A DNA stretch of 64,000 nt from positions 1,429,409 to 1,493,408 of the forward strand of contig JAFLDD010000001.1 in the NCBI GenBank assembly GCA_017302575.1, in the 5' to 3' direction. The translations under genes were made by a program, and so were the position numbers. The stretch comes from Alphaproteobacteria bacterium (GTDB taxonomy: Bacteria; Pseudomonadota; Alphaproteobacteria; Rickettsiales; UBA3002). The notes beneath the pieces were generated by a model. That model did not search any database. It had not been told where the DNA came from and saw nothing but the letters and a program-made list of their open reading frames with translations. Shown here piece by piece: positions 1 through 7,846 of this stretch (within the stretch, counting starts at the first letter, position 1; the number at the start of each line of letters is the position of its first letter).

Positions 1-448
1 GCGGTTCCTCACCAATATTGATTTGGACGAGGCAGCTAACGACTCTGTTTTGTTTTTTTAGTTCGGCGCAAACGGCATCGGCAATTTTGGGTCTGTCGAT
101 GGTGTGGATGACATCGAACAGTGCTACTGCCTCTTTGGCCTTATTAGATTGTAGGGGGCCAATCAGGTGCAAGCGCAATTCAGGGTGGTTAGCTTTAAGC
201 GAGGGAAACTTGCCTTGCGCTTCTTGCACTTTGTTTTCCCCAAAGTCCGTGACACCTAAGCGAAGGGCTTCCTCAATGCGTTCGGGGGGGTGAGTTTTGC
301 TTACCGCTATGATTCTGGCGGGAGATGGAAGGGGTTGGGAGGCATTTTTTGCAGATACTAGGGGTCTGCCGCCACCCTTTAGGCATTGTTGCAAGCCTGC
401 CAAGCGGGTGGCAAGGCTGTCATGGGGGGTGCTAATGTTAGTTTTCAT
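1..448 (-). CDS. yggS: YggS/PLPBP-family PLP homeostasis protein (partial, cut by window edge)
   Basis: This gene is read on the minus strand from an ATG at 448 and runs off the left edge, so only about 149 N-terminal residues are visible. The family (COG0325) binds pyridoxal 5'-phosphate without a known catalytic reaction and keeps PLP and amino-acid pools balanced in the cytosol. Visible hallmarks are AVSKTHPPERI, whose lysine (residue 51) is the PLP Schiff-base position, then FGENKVQEA and LHLIGPLQSNKAK, which matches the family WHFIGxLQxNKxK motif. The Schiff-base lysine lies about 15 residues later than in E. coli YggS (K36), because of a Gly/Pro/Ser-rich stretch before it; a later true start is not excluded, since no strong ribosome binding site precedes 448. 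It diverges from the porin gene. Confidence 0.88.
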   Translation of the reverse strand, partial: MKTNISTPHDSLATRLAGLQQCLKGGGRPLVSAKNASQPLPSPARIIAVSKTHPPERIEEALRLGVTDFGENKVQEAQGKFPSLKANHPELRLHLIGPLQSNKAKEAVALFDVIHTIDRPKIADAVCAELKKQNRVVSCLVQINIGEEP

Positions 449-709
449 AGTTTTTTCAATAGCATAGCTTTTTGCGGAGCGCAAGGTTCGGTTGGGGTGT
501 GACTTTGTGGTAAATGTGCAACAGGGGGGTGTTAAATACCCCCTAGACACCAAAAAAGGCTTGGCAAGGGTTGCGTGTGTCACCCCCTTTCCCGTAATAA
601 AGGCCTCGTGGAGCATAGGGCTTTTGCCACGTGCACCTTGTGTTCACAGGAGACACTTACATAGTGTAAGACGTCTCTTGCTTGTTTAACTAAAAAAAGG
701 ACGATTCGT
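449..709. promoter_or_regulatory. Divergent intergenic region between yggS and the porin gene
   Basis: No gene is seen here. It must hold the promoters for yggS (leftward) and the porin (rightward). A 6-bp hairpin, GGGGGT / ACCCCC with a 7-base loop, lies at 525-543. A weak promoter-like pair, TTGCGT at 571-576 and TAATAA at 595-600 with an 18-base spacer, reads toward the porin. A dyad CTTACA-TAG-TGTAAG lies at 656-670, followed by a ribosome binding site AAGGA about ten bases before the porin ATG. The promoter guess is low confidence. Confidence 0.4.
656..670. promoter_or_regulatory. Inverted repeat in porin leader (possible operator)
   Basis: CTTACA, spacer TAG, TGTAAG form a perfect 6-bp dyad. 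A second register, ACACT (653-657) pairing with AGTGT (663-667), overlaps it, so the site has two nested symmetric readings. It sits about 40 bases before the porin start codon, where either an operator or a leader hairpin would act. Function is inferred from position only. Confidence 0.35.
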
Positions 710-1870
710 ATGAAAAAGATTCTTCTTGGTACGACGGGTCTGATCGGCGCGGCACTGCTTTCTGCAGCTGCTCACGCTGAGACGCCCAAAGTAACCCTCG
801 GTGGTTTCGCTGATTTCCAAGCTGGTCAAACCAGCGACGACCGCGATGACAACAACCGTGGTCATGGTTTCCGCAATGATAACGAGATCAGCGTTCGCGT
901 TGATGGCAAGACCGATGGTGGTCTTGGTTACGGTGCGGTAATCGATCTCGAGACCGACATCACCGACAACAACAACAACTCGGGTGGCAACGCTACTCGT
1001 ACCTTCACCTACCTCGAAGGTAACTGGGGTCGTTTCGAAATGGGCGGTAACCGTGGCGCAACTGCTGCTATGGGCATCACCGCTGGTGACGTTGCTGTTG
1101 CTACCGGTGGTATCGACGGTGACTGGACCAACTTCACCAACGTGGATGGCACGATTGCTGTCCCAGGTGCTACCTTGGCTGCTTCAGGCGGTTTCATTAC
1201 CAAAGCTAAAGGTTTCGCTGATCATGGCGTGACCACCGCTCTGGGTGATGAGAACTTCTACAACTCAACCAAAGTTAGCTACTACTCACCAAAATTCTCG
1301 GGCTTCCAGGTTGGCGCAAGCTACACCCCTGATATGGAAGATCGTGGTCAAACCGTTGCTCGTGTTGACAACGCTGCTGGCCAGTTCGGCGAGATCTTCG
1401 AAATCGCTCTCGGTTTCGATCATCAGTTCGAAAACGGTCTGAAGTTGGGTGCTGCTGGTACCTACGAAAACGGTGACCATGACACCGCTGCTAACGAAGA
1501 CATCCGCACCTACAGCATTGGCGCTCTCTTGGGCTACCAAGGTTGGTCGGCTGCTGCTTCGTACGGTAGCTGGGGTGACTCAGGTCGCGCAGTTAACACC
1601 AACAACGACGATTCAGATTTCTGGACGCTCGGTGCTGGTTACGAAACCGGTCCATTCGGTCTGTCGGCTACTTACCTGAACTCAACTCGTGAGACGGGTG
1701 CTACCACCGACAACGACTTCACCAACTTCGTAGTTGGTGCAGACTACAAACTTGCTCCGGGTCTGACCCCATACGCTGAAGTATCGTTCTACGAGTTCGA
1801 TCAAGGCGGTGCTGGTGGTTTCGACAACGACGGCACGACCTTCCTGCTCGGTACGCAAGTTGCGTTCTAA
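710..1870 (+). CDS. Gram-negative porin (outer-membrane general diffusion type)
   Basis: A 386-residue outer-membrane beta-barrel protein. Residues 1-23 form a signal peptide ending AHA with cleavage before ETPKVTLGG, a typical porin mature start. The body is a run of short alternating hydrophobic strands with Asp/Asn/Gly-rich loops (for example DDRDDNNRG and TDNNNNSGG), and the chain ends in phenylalanine (TQVAF), the usual signal for the BAM complex. Codon choice is strongly biased (AAC, GGT, GCT, CGT, TTC), unlike most neighbours, which suggests very high expression. A good ribosome binding site (AAAAAAGGACGA) precedes the ATG, and a strong intrinsic terminator follows the stop, so it is probably transcribed alone. 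The most likely role is passive diffusion of small hydrophilic solutes; specificity cannot be told from the sequence. Confidence 0.9.
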   Translation: MKKILLGTTGLIGAALLSAAAHAETPKVTLGGFADFQAGQTSDDRDDNNRGHGFRNDNEISVRVDGKTDGGLGYGAVIDLETDITDNNNNSGGNATRTFTYLEGNWGRFEMGGNRGATAAMGITAGDVAVATGGIDGDWTNFTNVDGTIAVPGATLAASGGFITKAKGFADHGVTTALGDENFYNSTKVSYYSPKFSGFQVGASYTPDMEDRGQTVARVDNAAGQFGEIFEIALGFDHQFENGLKLGAAGTYENGDHDTAANEDIRTYSIGALLGYQGWSAAASYGSWGDSGRAVNTNNDDSDFWTLGAGYETGPFGLSATYLNSTRETGATTDNDFTNFVVGADYKLAPGLTPYAEVSFYEFDQGGAGGFDNDGTTFLLGTQVAF

Positions 1871-1895
1871 GCTGAAGGCTTAAAGTCTAAGATGG

Positions 1896-1928
1896 AGGGG
1901 TAGCAGAAATGCTACCCCTTTTTCTTTT
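1896..1928 (+). terminator. Intrinsic terminator of the porin gene
   Basis: A 10-bp perfect stem, AGGGGTAGCA / TGCTACCCCT, closes a GAAA tetraloop and is followed by a T-rich tract (TTTTTCTTTT). It begins 26 bases after the porin stop codon. This is a textbook rho-independent terminator. Confidence 0.93.
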
Positions 1929-1992
1929 GTGGCTAGCTCTTGCAAACTTCTGCGCCCTCGCTATGGTGTGCGCCTCACATGCGAGGCGAATT

Positions 1993-2514
1993 ATGACGTT
2001 GCGTAAATCTCTCTTCTTTACTGCTCTTTTTTCATTGTTAGTTGCGGGTTGTGGCCTTGAAGGCGACACTAGTGAATTCCCCAAAAACCCAGACGATGTT
2101 CGCAAAGAACGCGTGGGCAAACTTACAGGGGAAGACGGTATTTTGCTAAGTGGCAGCGAAAAAAAGGGCGACGAAGGCAATAATCCGCTTGGGGTAAACA
2201 GCTTCCTATGGCGCGCAACGCTGGATACCTTGGCATTCATGCCGCTTGCCTCGGCTGACCCATTTGGCGGCGTGGTGCTCACCGATTGGTATGAAGACCC
2301 CAAAGCACGCGGCGAGCGCTTCAAGGTCAATGCGCTTATTCTCGATCGTCAATTGCGTGCGGATAGCGTGAAAGTGCGTATGTTCAAGCAGAAGCAGGAC
2401 GAGAAAACGAAACAATGGCTGGATCAAACCGTCGATGATGCGACGAATCGCAAGCTTGAAGATGCCATTCTGACGCGCGCGCGCCAACTTCGTGTTGCAC
2501 AACTAGGTTACTAA
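1993..2514 (+). CDS. DUF3576 family lipoprotein
   Basis: A 173-residue protein with an N-terminal lipoprotein signal: basic MTLRKS, a hydrophobic stretch, then LVAGC with the lipidated cysteine at about residue 20. I chose the ATG at 1993 because an upstream in-frame start would place an extra hydrophobic segment, overlapping the terminator, ahead of this signal. The mature part matches the alphaproteobacterial DUF3576 pattern (GVNSFLWRATLDTLAFMPL, then DPFGGVVLTDWY, and a basic segment ending RARQLRVAQL). The family is usually found directly upstream of leuS, as here; the stop overlaps the leuS start (TAATG). Its biochemical role is not established. An envelope function alongside LptE, two genes downstream, is only an inference. 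Confidence 0.85.
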   Translation: MTLRKSLFFTALFSLLVAGCGLEGDTSEFPKNPDDVRKERVGKLTGEDGILLSGSEKKGDEGNNPLGVNSFLWRATLDTLAFMPLASADPFGGVVLTDWYEDPKARGERFKVNALILDRQLRADSVKVRMFKQKQDEKTKQWLDQTVDDATNRKLEDAILTRARQLRVAQLGY

Positions 2515-5066
2515 TGGCCTCTCCCTCAGAGCGTTATAACGCCCGCGTTAGCGAGGCTAAATGGCAAGACGCGTGGCGCAAGCAAGGCGTTTTTAATACG
2601 CCCGCACCCAACGGCAAGCCTGATTACTTCGTGCTTGAGATGTTCCCCTACCCTTCGGGCAATATCCATATGGGGCACGTGCGCAATTACACACTGGGTG
2701 ACGTTGTGGCGCGCTTCCGTCGCGCGCAGGGCTATAACGTGCTTTACCCCATGGGGTGGGACGCGTTTGGATTGCCCGCAGAGAATGCAGCGATTCAACG
2801 CAACACGCACCCGAAGGCGTGGACACTCTTGAACATCGCGACGATGCGTGAGCAGCTTAAATCCATTGGTTTGAGCTATGACTGGTCGCGTGAAGTGACG
2901 ACCTGTTTGCCTGAATATTACAAGCACGAGCAAAAATTCTTCCTTCAATTTCTGAAGCACGGTCTTGCTTACCGCAAAGAAGCGGTGGTGAACTGGGACC
3001 CTGTCGATAATACGGTGCTTGCCAATGAGCAGGTGATTGATGGGCGTGGTTGGCGCTCAGGCGCTATCGTTGAGCGCCGCACCTTGTCGCAATGGTTCTT
3101 GAAAATCACCCACTTTGCGGAAGATTTGCTGCAAGGTCTAGAGACACTCGGCGCATGGCCAGACAAAGTGCGCATCATGCAAGAAAAGTGGATTGGTAAA
3201 TCCTCTGGCGCGCTGGTGACGCTTAAGGTGCTGTGCAAGAAGCCAGGCAAGGATGTGATTGAAAGTGATATTGAAATCTACACGACGCGCCCCGACACGT
3301 TTTATGGCATGAGCTTTGTAGCGATTGCGCCAGAGCACCCATTGGCGCAGAGCATGATTGGGCATAATCCCGAAGCGGAAGCGTTCATCAAAGAATGCAG
3401 CCAGCTTGGCACGTCGGAAGAGGCTATCGAAAAGGCAGAGAAAAAGGGTTTCGATACGGGGCTCAAAGTGGTGAACCCCTTCACGGGAAGCGAGCATCCG
3501 TTATATATCGCTAACTTCGTACTCATGGGTTATGGCACGGGTGCTGTGTTTGGTTGTCCTGCGCATGATGAGCGTGACTATGAATTTGCCAAGAAATATA
3601 ACCTCGACATCAAGCAAGTGGTCGCGCCAAAAGATGGCGGTGAAGTGACGTTCCCTTACACAGAAGACGGCGTGCTGATCAACTCGCCGTTGTTTGATGG
3701 CATGAGCGTTGCCGATGCCAAAGAAGAAGCAATTGCCGAGCTTGAGAAGAAAGGCGTTGGCAAACGCAAGACCAACTATCGTTTGCGCGATTGGGGTGTC
3801 AGCCGCCAGCGTTATTGGGGTTGCCCGATCCCGATTATTCATTGCAAAGATTGTGGTGCAGTGCCTGTGCCTGAAGACCAATTGCCCGTGACGCTGCCAG
3901 AAGATGTGACCTTCGGTAAGCCGGGAAATCCCATTGCCCATCACCCCACTTGGAAACATGTTAACTGCCCTCAATGCGGTAAGCCTGCTGAGCGCGAGAC
4001 CGATACGTTCGATACGTTCTTTGAATCATCATGGTATCCGTTCTGTTATGCCTCTGGCGGTGGCGATAAGGGCATCACCAAAGACGCCGAGCGCTGGATG
4101 CCAGTGCAACAATATATTGGTGGCATTGAGCATGCGGTGCTTCACCTGCTCTATTCGCGCTTTTTCACGCGCGCGCTCAAGCATTGTGGCATTGTGAATG
4201 TCGAGGAGCCGTTCAAGGGTCTGATGACGCAAGGCATGGTTGGCCATGTGACCTTCAAAGACGCTAAGGGCGAATGGAGATACCCCGCCGAAGCACACAA
4301 AAATGATGCTGGCGAATGGCTATTCGAAGATGGTAGCCCTGCGACCGTAGGACGTTCGGAAAAGATGTCCAAATCGAAAAAGAATACCGTAGACCCGCGC
4401 AATATCATCGACGGTTATGGTGCGGATACGGCGCGCTTGTTTATGATGTCCGATTCACCACCCGATCGTGATTTGGAATGGACGGATGCGGGTATTGATG
4501 GTGCTTGGCGTTATCTTGGTAGATTGTATCGTTTGGTGGCAGAGAATCTGGATGCGATTACAAAGGCGGGCGTACCAACGGGTGATCACCCGATTCGTAA
4601 GCAGACGCATAAAACCATTCATGGCGTGACGCGTGATATCGAGCAATTCCATTTCAACAAGGCAGTGGCGCGTGTGCGTGAATTGACCAATGCGCTCGAG
4701 AAGTTGGACACACAAACATGTGCGGCAGAATATCGCGAGGCTGTTACGGCGGCGCTGCATCTCATCGCACCCATTATTCCGCACCTTGCCGAAGAATGCT
4801 GGGCGCTGATGGGCAATGCCGATTTAATCGCAACGCGCACATGGCCTGTTGCCGATGCTGCATTGATGGCAGATGACACCGTGACGGTTGCCGTGCAAGT
4901 GAATGGCAAGCTGCGTGCGACGCTGGAGCTGGCCGTGGACATCGCCAAAGAAGAGGCGGAAGCAGCGGCGCTTGCTGAGCCGAAAGTGGTTGCAGCAATC
5001 GACGGTAAGGGTGTAAAAAAGATCATCGTCGTCCCGAATAAAATCGTCAATATTGTAGCGGCCTAA
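2514..5066 (+). CDS. leuS: Leucyl-tRNA synthetase
   Basis: An 850-residue class Ia aminoacyl-tRNA synthetase that charges tRNA-Leu with leucine in the cytosol. The signature HIGH motif appears as HMGH at residues 52-55 within PYPSGNIHMGHVRNYT, and KMSKS is at residues 617-621. Between them lies the CP1 editing domain (roughly 225-420), which includes TTRPDTFYGMSF and CPAHDERD, the editing-site aspartate region. Cysteine pairs CKDC and CPQC before the KMSKS loop look like a zinc knuckle. Length is normal for bacterial LeuRS. It is translationally coupled to the DUF3576 gene and followed after two bases by lptE, so the block is one operon. The order leuS-lptE-holA is common in alphaproteobacteria and beyond. 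Confidence 0.98.
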   Translation: MASPSERYNARVSEAKWQDAWRKQGVFNTPAPNGKPDYFVLEMFPYPSGNIHMGHVRNYTLGDVVARFRRAQGYNVLYPMGWDAFGLPAENAAIQRNTHPKAWTLLNIATMREQLKSIGLSYDWSREVTTCLPEYYKHEQKFFLQFLKHGLAYRKEAVVNWDPVDNTVLANEQVIDGRGWRSGAIVERRTLSQWFLKITHFAEDLLQGLETLGAWPDKVRIMQEKWIGKSSGALVTLKVLCKKPGKDVIESDIEIYTTRPDTFYGMSFVAIAPEHPLAQSMIGHNPEAEAFIKECSQLGTSEEAIEKAEKKGFDTGLKVVNPFTGSEHPLYIANFVLMGYGTGAVFGCPAHDERDYEFAKKYNLDIKQVVAPKDGGEVTFPYTEDGVLINSPLFDGMSVADAKEEAIAELEKKGVGKRKTNYRLRDWGVSRQRYWGCPIPIIHCKDCGAVPVPEDQLPVTLPEDVTFGKPGNPIAHHPTWKHVNCPQCGKPAERETDTFDTFFESSWYPFCYASGGGDKGITKDAERWMPVQQYIGGIEHAVLHLLYSRFFTRALKHCGIVNVEEPFKGLMTQGMVGHVTFKDAKGEWRYPAEAHKNDAGEWLFEDGSPATVGRSEKMSKSKKNTVDPRNIIDGYGADTARLFMMSDSPPDRDLEWTDAGIDGAWRYLGRLYRLVAENLDAITKAGVPTGDHPIRKQTHKTIHGVTRDIEQFHFNKAVARVRELTNALEKLDTQTCAAEYREAVTAALHLIAPIIPHLAEECWALMGNADLIATRTWPVADAALMADDTVTVAVQVNGKLRATLELAVDIAKEEAEAAALAEPKVVAAIDGKGVKKIIVVPNKIVNIVAA

Positions 5067-5068
5067 GC

Positions 5069-5569
5069 ATGAAACATGTTCTGATGAGTATTGCGCTTCT
5101 GGCGCTAACTGCTTGTGGTTTTGAGCCGATGCATAGTCGCGACTATCAAGCACGCGGCGCTGGCACAGTTCTCGCGGCGATTGAAATTAAAACGCCTGGT
5201 GGCATTTTGGGCGAATTACTGCGTGCAGAAATTGAAGATGCGGTCAATCCAGACTATCGCGTGATGGCGCCTGCCTATGTTCTTAACATCACCTATGTTG
5301 AGACGGACTACCCATTATTCATCAATCCTGATGGTACATCGGAACGCGGCGAAATGCGTTATGATAGTGACTACACCCTCACCCGCTTGTCGGACAATGC
5401 GGTGATTCACACGGGCAAATTACGCCGTGTGGGAAGTTACAATAGTTCGCAAACTGCAGACTATGCGGCCTATGTTTCGAAAGAAGATGCGAAGAAGCGC
5501 GCTATTATCGAAATGGCGCAGGATTACAAACTACGCTTGGCCAATCTCAGTGCGAAGTTAGCGCCATGA
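5069..5569 (+). CDS. lptE: LPS-assembly lipoprotein LptE
   Basis: A 166-residue outer-membrane lipoprotein. The signal peptide ends LALTAC, with the lipidated cysteine at residue 16, followed by GFEPMHS, the usual LptE start of the mature chain (CGFxP/LxP). LptE plugs the LptD barrel and helps insert lipopolysaccharide into the outer leaflet. The rest is a compact alpha/beta domain, with a YxxDYTLTRLSDN strand pair and a C-terminal helix rich in Lys/Arg/Ala. It starts two bases after leuS and overlaps the holA start by four bases (ATGA). Similarity to enterobacterial LptE is low, as is normal for alphaproteobacteria; the call rests on the lipobox, the fold pattern and the leuS-lptE-holA order. 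Confidence 0.88.
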   Translation: MKHVLMSIALLALTACGFEPMHSRDYQARGAGTVLAAIEIKTPGGILGELLRAEIEDAVNPDYRVMAPAYVLNITYVETDYPLFINPDGTSERGEMRYDSDYTLTRLSDNAVIHTGKLRRVGSYNSSQTADYAAYVSKEDAKKRAIIEMAQDYKLRLANLSAKLAP

Positions 5570-6603
5570 AAATCTCTCCACGCGAGCTGGATGGGTATCT
5601 CAAGCACCCACAAAAATCATCGGCGGCGCTGATTTATGGAAGCGATGCAGGGCAAGTCCGCCAACGTACGCGTGAGCTTACGGAGGGTTGGCAAGGGAAA
5701 GACCAAGACCCGCTATCGCGTATCGAATTTGCCCCAGAACACCTCAAGGATGACCCTGCCCGACTTGCGGATGAGCTGGCCTCGATGAGTCTGATGGGCG
5801 GGCGTCGAGTGGTGACGATACGAGAAGCGTCGGACGCGATTTTACCAATCGTGCAAGATGCGTTGGGTCTACGTTCGCACGATAATTTTCTGATTTTGCA
5901 AGTGACCGAAGGATTGGGGCGTGACTCGAAGCTGCGCGCCTGGGCCGAGAAGATGCCAGACATCGCCTGTATCGCCATCTACAAGGATGAGGGTGGGCAG
6001 CTTGATCAATTTTTGCGCGACACATTGCGAGGATTCGGTCTACGCGCCAGCTCGGATGTCGTGTCGTATCTGGCAACGCAATTGGGTGGCGATCGTCAGA
6101 TCATGCTCAATGAATTGGAAAAGCTTTCGCTCTATGTCGGTGACGAGGCCGAACATGTATCGCTGGAAGACGCAATGGCGGTGATTGGCGAAAATAATGA
6201 TAAATCACTCGAAGATTTGGCCAAGGCGATTGCGGCAGGTGATACGGTGTCCCTATGCAAGCTAACGGATAGGTTGTTGGCCGAAGGGCACATGGGCGTG
6301 GTATTGGTGCGTGCTGTGATGCGCTATTTTGATACGCTGGAGAAAATCGCTGCCTTGAGGCGCGATGGTCTAAGTATCGAACTGGCGATTGAAAAGCTCT
6401 ATGGCAAGATTGCTTTCAAGATTGTTCCCGCCATGAAGCCTCACGCGTTGCGCTGGGGTTCCAATCGTATTGCAGATGCTCTGGCAGTGCTGCAACGCCT
6501 AGAATTGGATTCTAAGCGTCATGCAGAGCAATCACGCATGCGGTTGGCTAGTGGATTCATGGAAATCGCGAGTTTCGCTTCTACGGGCAAAAAAGCGGCC
6601 TAA
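5566..6603 (+). CDS. holA: DNA polymerase III subunit delta
   Basis: A 345-residue clamp-loader subunit that opens the sliding clamp during replication. N-terminal features are SSAALIYGSDAGQVRQRT, where the family has its degenerate nucleotide-binding segment (YGxD), then SLMGGRRVVTIREA, and in the middle DVVSYLATQLGGDRQIMLNELEKL, which is a strong family motif (GxDxxxxxNELEKL). The C-terminal helical domain begins around residue 215. Length is typical. It is coupled to lptE by a 4-base overlap, and its stop overlaps the stop of the convergent oxygenase gene by 4 bases. Confidence 0.95.
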   Translation: MKISPRELDGYLKHPQKSSAALIYGSDAGQVRQRTRELTEGWQGKDQDPLSRIEFAPEHLKDDPARLADELASMSLMGGRRVVTIREASDAILPIVQDALGLRSHDNFLILQVTEGLGRDSKLRAWAEKMPDIACIAIYKDEGGQLDQFLRDTLRGFGLRASSDVVSYLATQLGGDRQIMLNELEKLSLYVGDEAEHVSLEDAMAVIGENNDKSLEDLAKAIAAGDTVSLCKLTDRLLAEGHMGVVLVRAVMRYFDTLEKIAALRRDGLSIELAIEKLYGKIAFKIVPAMKPHALRWGSNRIADALAVLQRLELDSKRHAEQSRMRLASGFMEIASFASTGKKAA

Positions 6604-7802
6604 CGTGGCGTTAACGAGCCGCTAGTTTCTGAAGGGTCAAAATTCCGATGGGCGGAACCGTTAACAATGGTACGCGTGTGCTTACCTTTGACGTCTTCGC
6701 CAAGCTTACCCGTTCCGTGAATCACCCTGCGATCATTGTACACTAGCATCTCGCCATTATCGAGCACGAGTCCATCGACCGTTTTCATCTCGGTACGCGC
6801 CTCTTGCATGGCATGGGCTAATCTATCGAAGAAGTGACACGCTTGGGGGCTATGTTCTTTTACCACGAATGCTTGCCACCTATCCCAAACAGTACCCTTC
6901 TCTCTTACGGCGAGTTTTTCTAGTACATTTGCAAAATGGTTCACGAAAAGTTGGTTCTGTGAATCTTTCAGCAACATGGGCTGTGCTCGGCTACCTTTCA
7001 CATCGCCATGGACGATGTCAATTGTTGGCGCAGGCCATATGGGCTTGCATAATGTGTCAATGATGAGCTCACGCACAGCGTCATGCGTTGGTGCTTCACC
7101 ACATTGTTCTGTGAGAAAGCGGGAGCAGCTTTCATCTGCCATGATGCTGGTTGTTACATGGTCTACAAACTCATCAATCGTGAAGATATTGGTAGATAGA
7201 TTTGCATCCCCCTTGCCGCGCGATGCCAAGAATCGCAGCATGTAATTGGGTTTGTATAGAAAGCCTGTTGCATCGTTGCCTTTTTTGTATTCGCCATCGA
7301 TATGCAAGGGTTGCGCCGCGTGATGTCGCAAGCGTTTGCCGCTTACCGCAATTTTGTCGGCCTTCAAATAGCGCGGATAGCCTTCCGCATCTGTTTGCTC
7401 GCCTGTACGTGCTGTATTGGTAAGCGTGCCAAAAAAATATGGCAGCGCCATTGTCAGTAGCGAAAGGCGTTTATCTTCGGGTAAGCCCTTAATGACGAGT
7501 GCGCCCTGTCCGTCGTTAGCTATCACTTCTATCATCGATAGAAAATCGGAGGCCTGTTCCTGCTCTTCGTCGGTTGGGGCAGATAAGCCAAATCGCGCGT
7601 AATCTGGCACGGCATTCGGATTTTCTGTACCCAACGCGGCTTCAAGGGCTTCACATACAGTTTTGCTTCCCTTAATAACCGCCATTTTATTCACGAGCGG
7701 ATAATTCCACTCCTGATAACGAATCGCGTCTGATGCGTGTTGTAGAGCGGTTTCTAGGCGCGCTTTTAACTCGGGTTTCAAATGATATTCGGTAGGTTGC
7801 AT
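6600..7802 (-). CDS. TauD/clavaminate-synthase-like Fe(II)/2-oxoglutarate oxygenase, substrate unknown
   Basis: A 400-residue soluble protein with the jelly-roll dioxygenase layout. QGALVIKGLPED (about 99-110) matches the early strand of TauD/CAS-like enzymes. The iron triad is visible as H167-x-D169 in PLHIDGEY and H362 in VYNDRRVIHGTG, and R377 in HTRTIV is placed to bind the 2-oxoglutarate carboxylate. Such enzymes hydroxylate, desaturate or demethylate small molecules with O2, Fe(II) and 2-oxoglutarate. There is no signal peptide. It lies between convergent holA and co-directional parB (44-base gap), a place usually left empty in this conserved block, so it may have been inserted. No partner gene hints at the substrate; an amino-acid or taurine-like substrate would be a guess. 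Confidence 0.75.
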   Translation of the reverse strand: MQPTEYHLKPELKARLETALQHASDAIRYQEWNYPLVNKMAVIKGSKTVCEALEAALGTENPNAVPDYARFGLSAPTDEEQEQASDFLSMIEVIANDGQGALVIKGLPEDKRLSLLTMALPYFFGTLTNTARTGEQTDAEGYPRYLKADKIAVSGKRLRHHAAQPLHIDGEYKKGNDATGFLYKPNYMLRFLASRGKGDANLSTNIFTIDEFVDHVTTSIMADESCSRFLTEQCGEAPTHDAVRELIIDTLCKPIWPAPTIDIVHGDVKGSRAQPMLLKDSQNQLFVNHFANVLEKLAVREKGTVWDRWQAFVVKEHSPQACHFFDRLAHAMQEARTEMKTVDGLVLDNGEMLVYNDRRVIHGTGKLGEDVKGKHTRTIVNGSAHRNFDPSETSGSLTPR

Positions 7803-7821
7803 CTAAGCAATCTACAGCATT

Positions 7822-7837
7822 ATCATGACGTTATGAT
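7822..7837. promoter_or_regulatory. Small inverted repeat between parB and the 2OG oxygenase
   Basis: ATCAT, a 6-base spacer GACGTT, then ATGAT form a perfect dyad. It lies 20 bases upstream of the oxygenase start codon and beyond the parB stop. It could be an operator or weak hairpin; the arms are short and chance occurrence is possible. Confidence 0.2.
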
Positions 7838-7846
7838 GACAAAGCC

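Noticed and set aside
18..293. A 91-codon plus-strand open frame at the left edge
   Set aside because: It is the antisense shadow of yggS, whose family motifs (AVSKTH, FGENKVQE, LIGPLQSNK) are clear on the minus strand.
492..689. A 65-codon frame in the yggS-porin gap
   Set aside because: Cys/Val/Arg-rich with no ribosome binding site and spanning the dyad and promoter region; it looks like non-coding DNA.
1009..1679. Several frames overlapping the porin in other phases
   Set aside because: They arise from the biased codon use of the porin and have unlikely compositions (Thr/Val/Leu runs).
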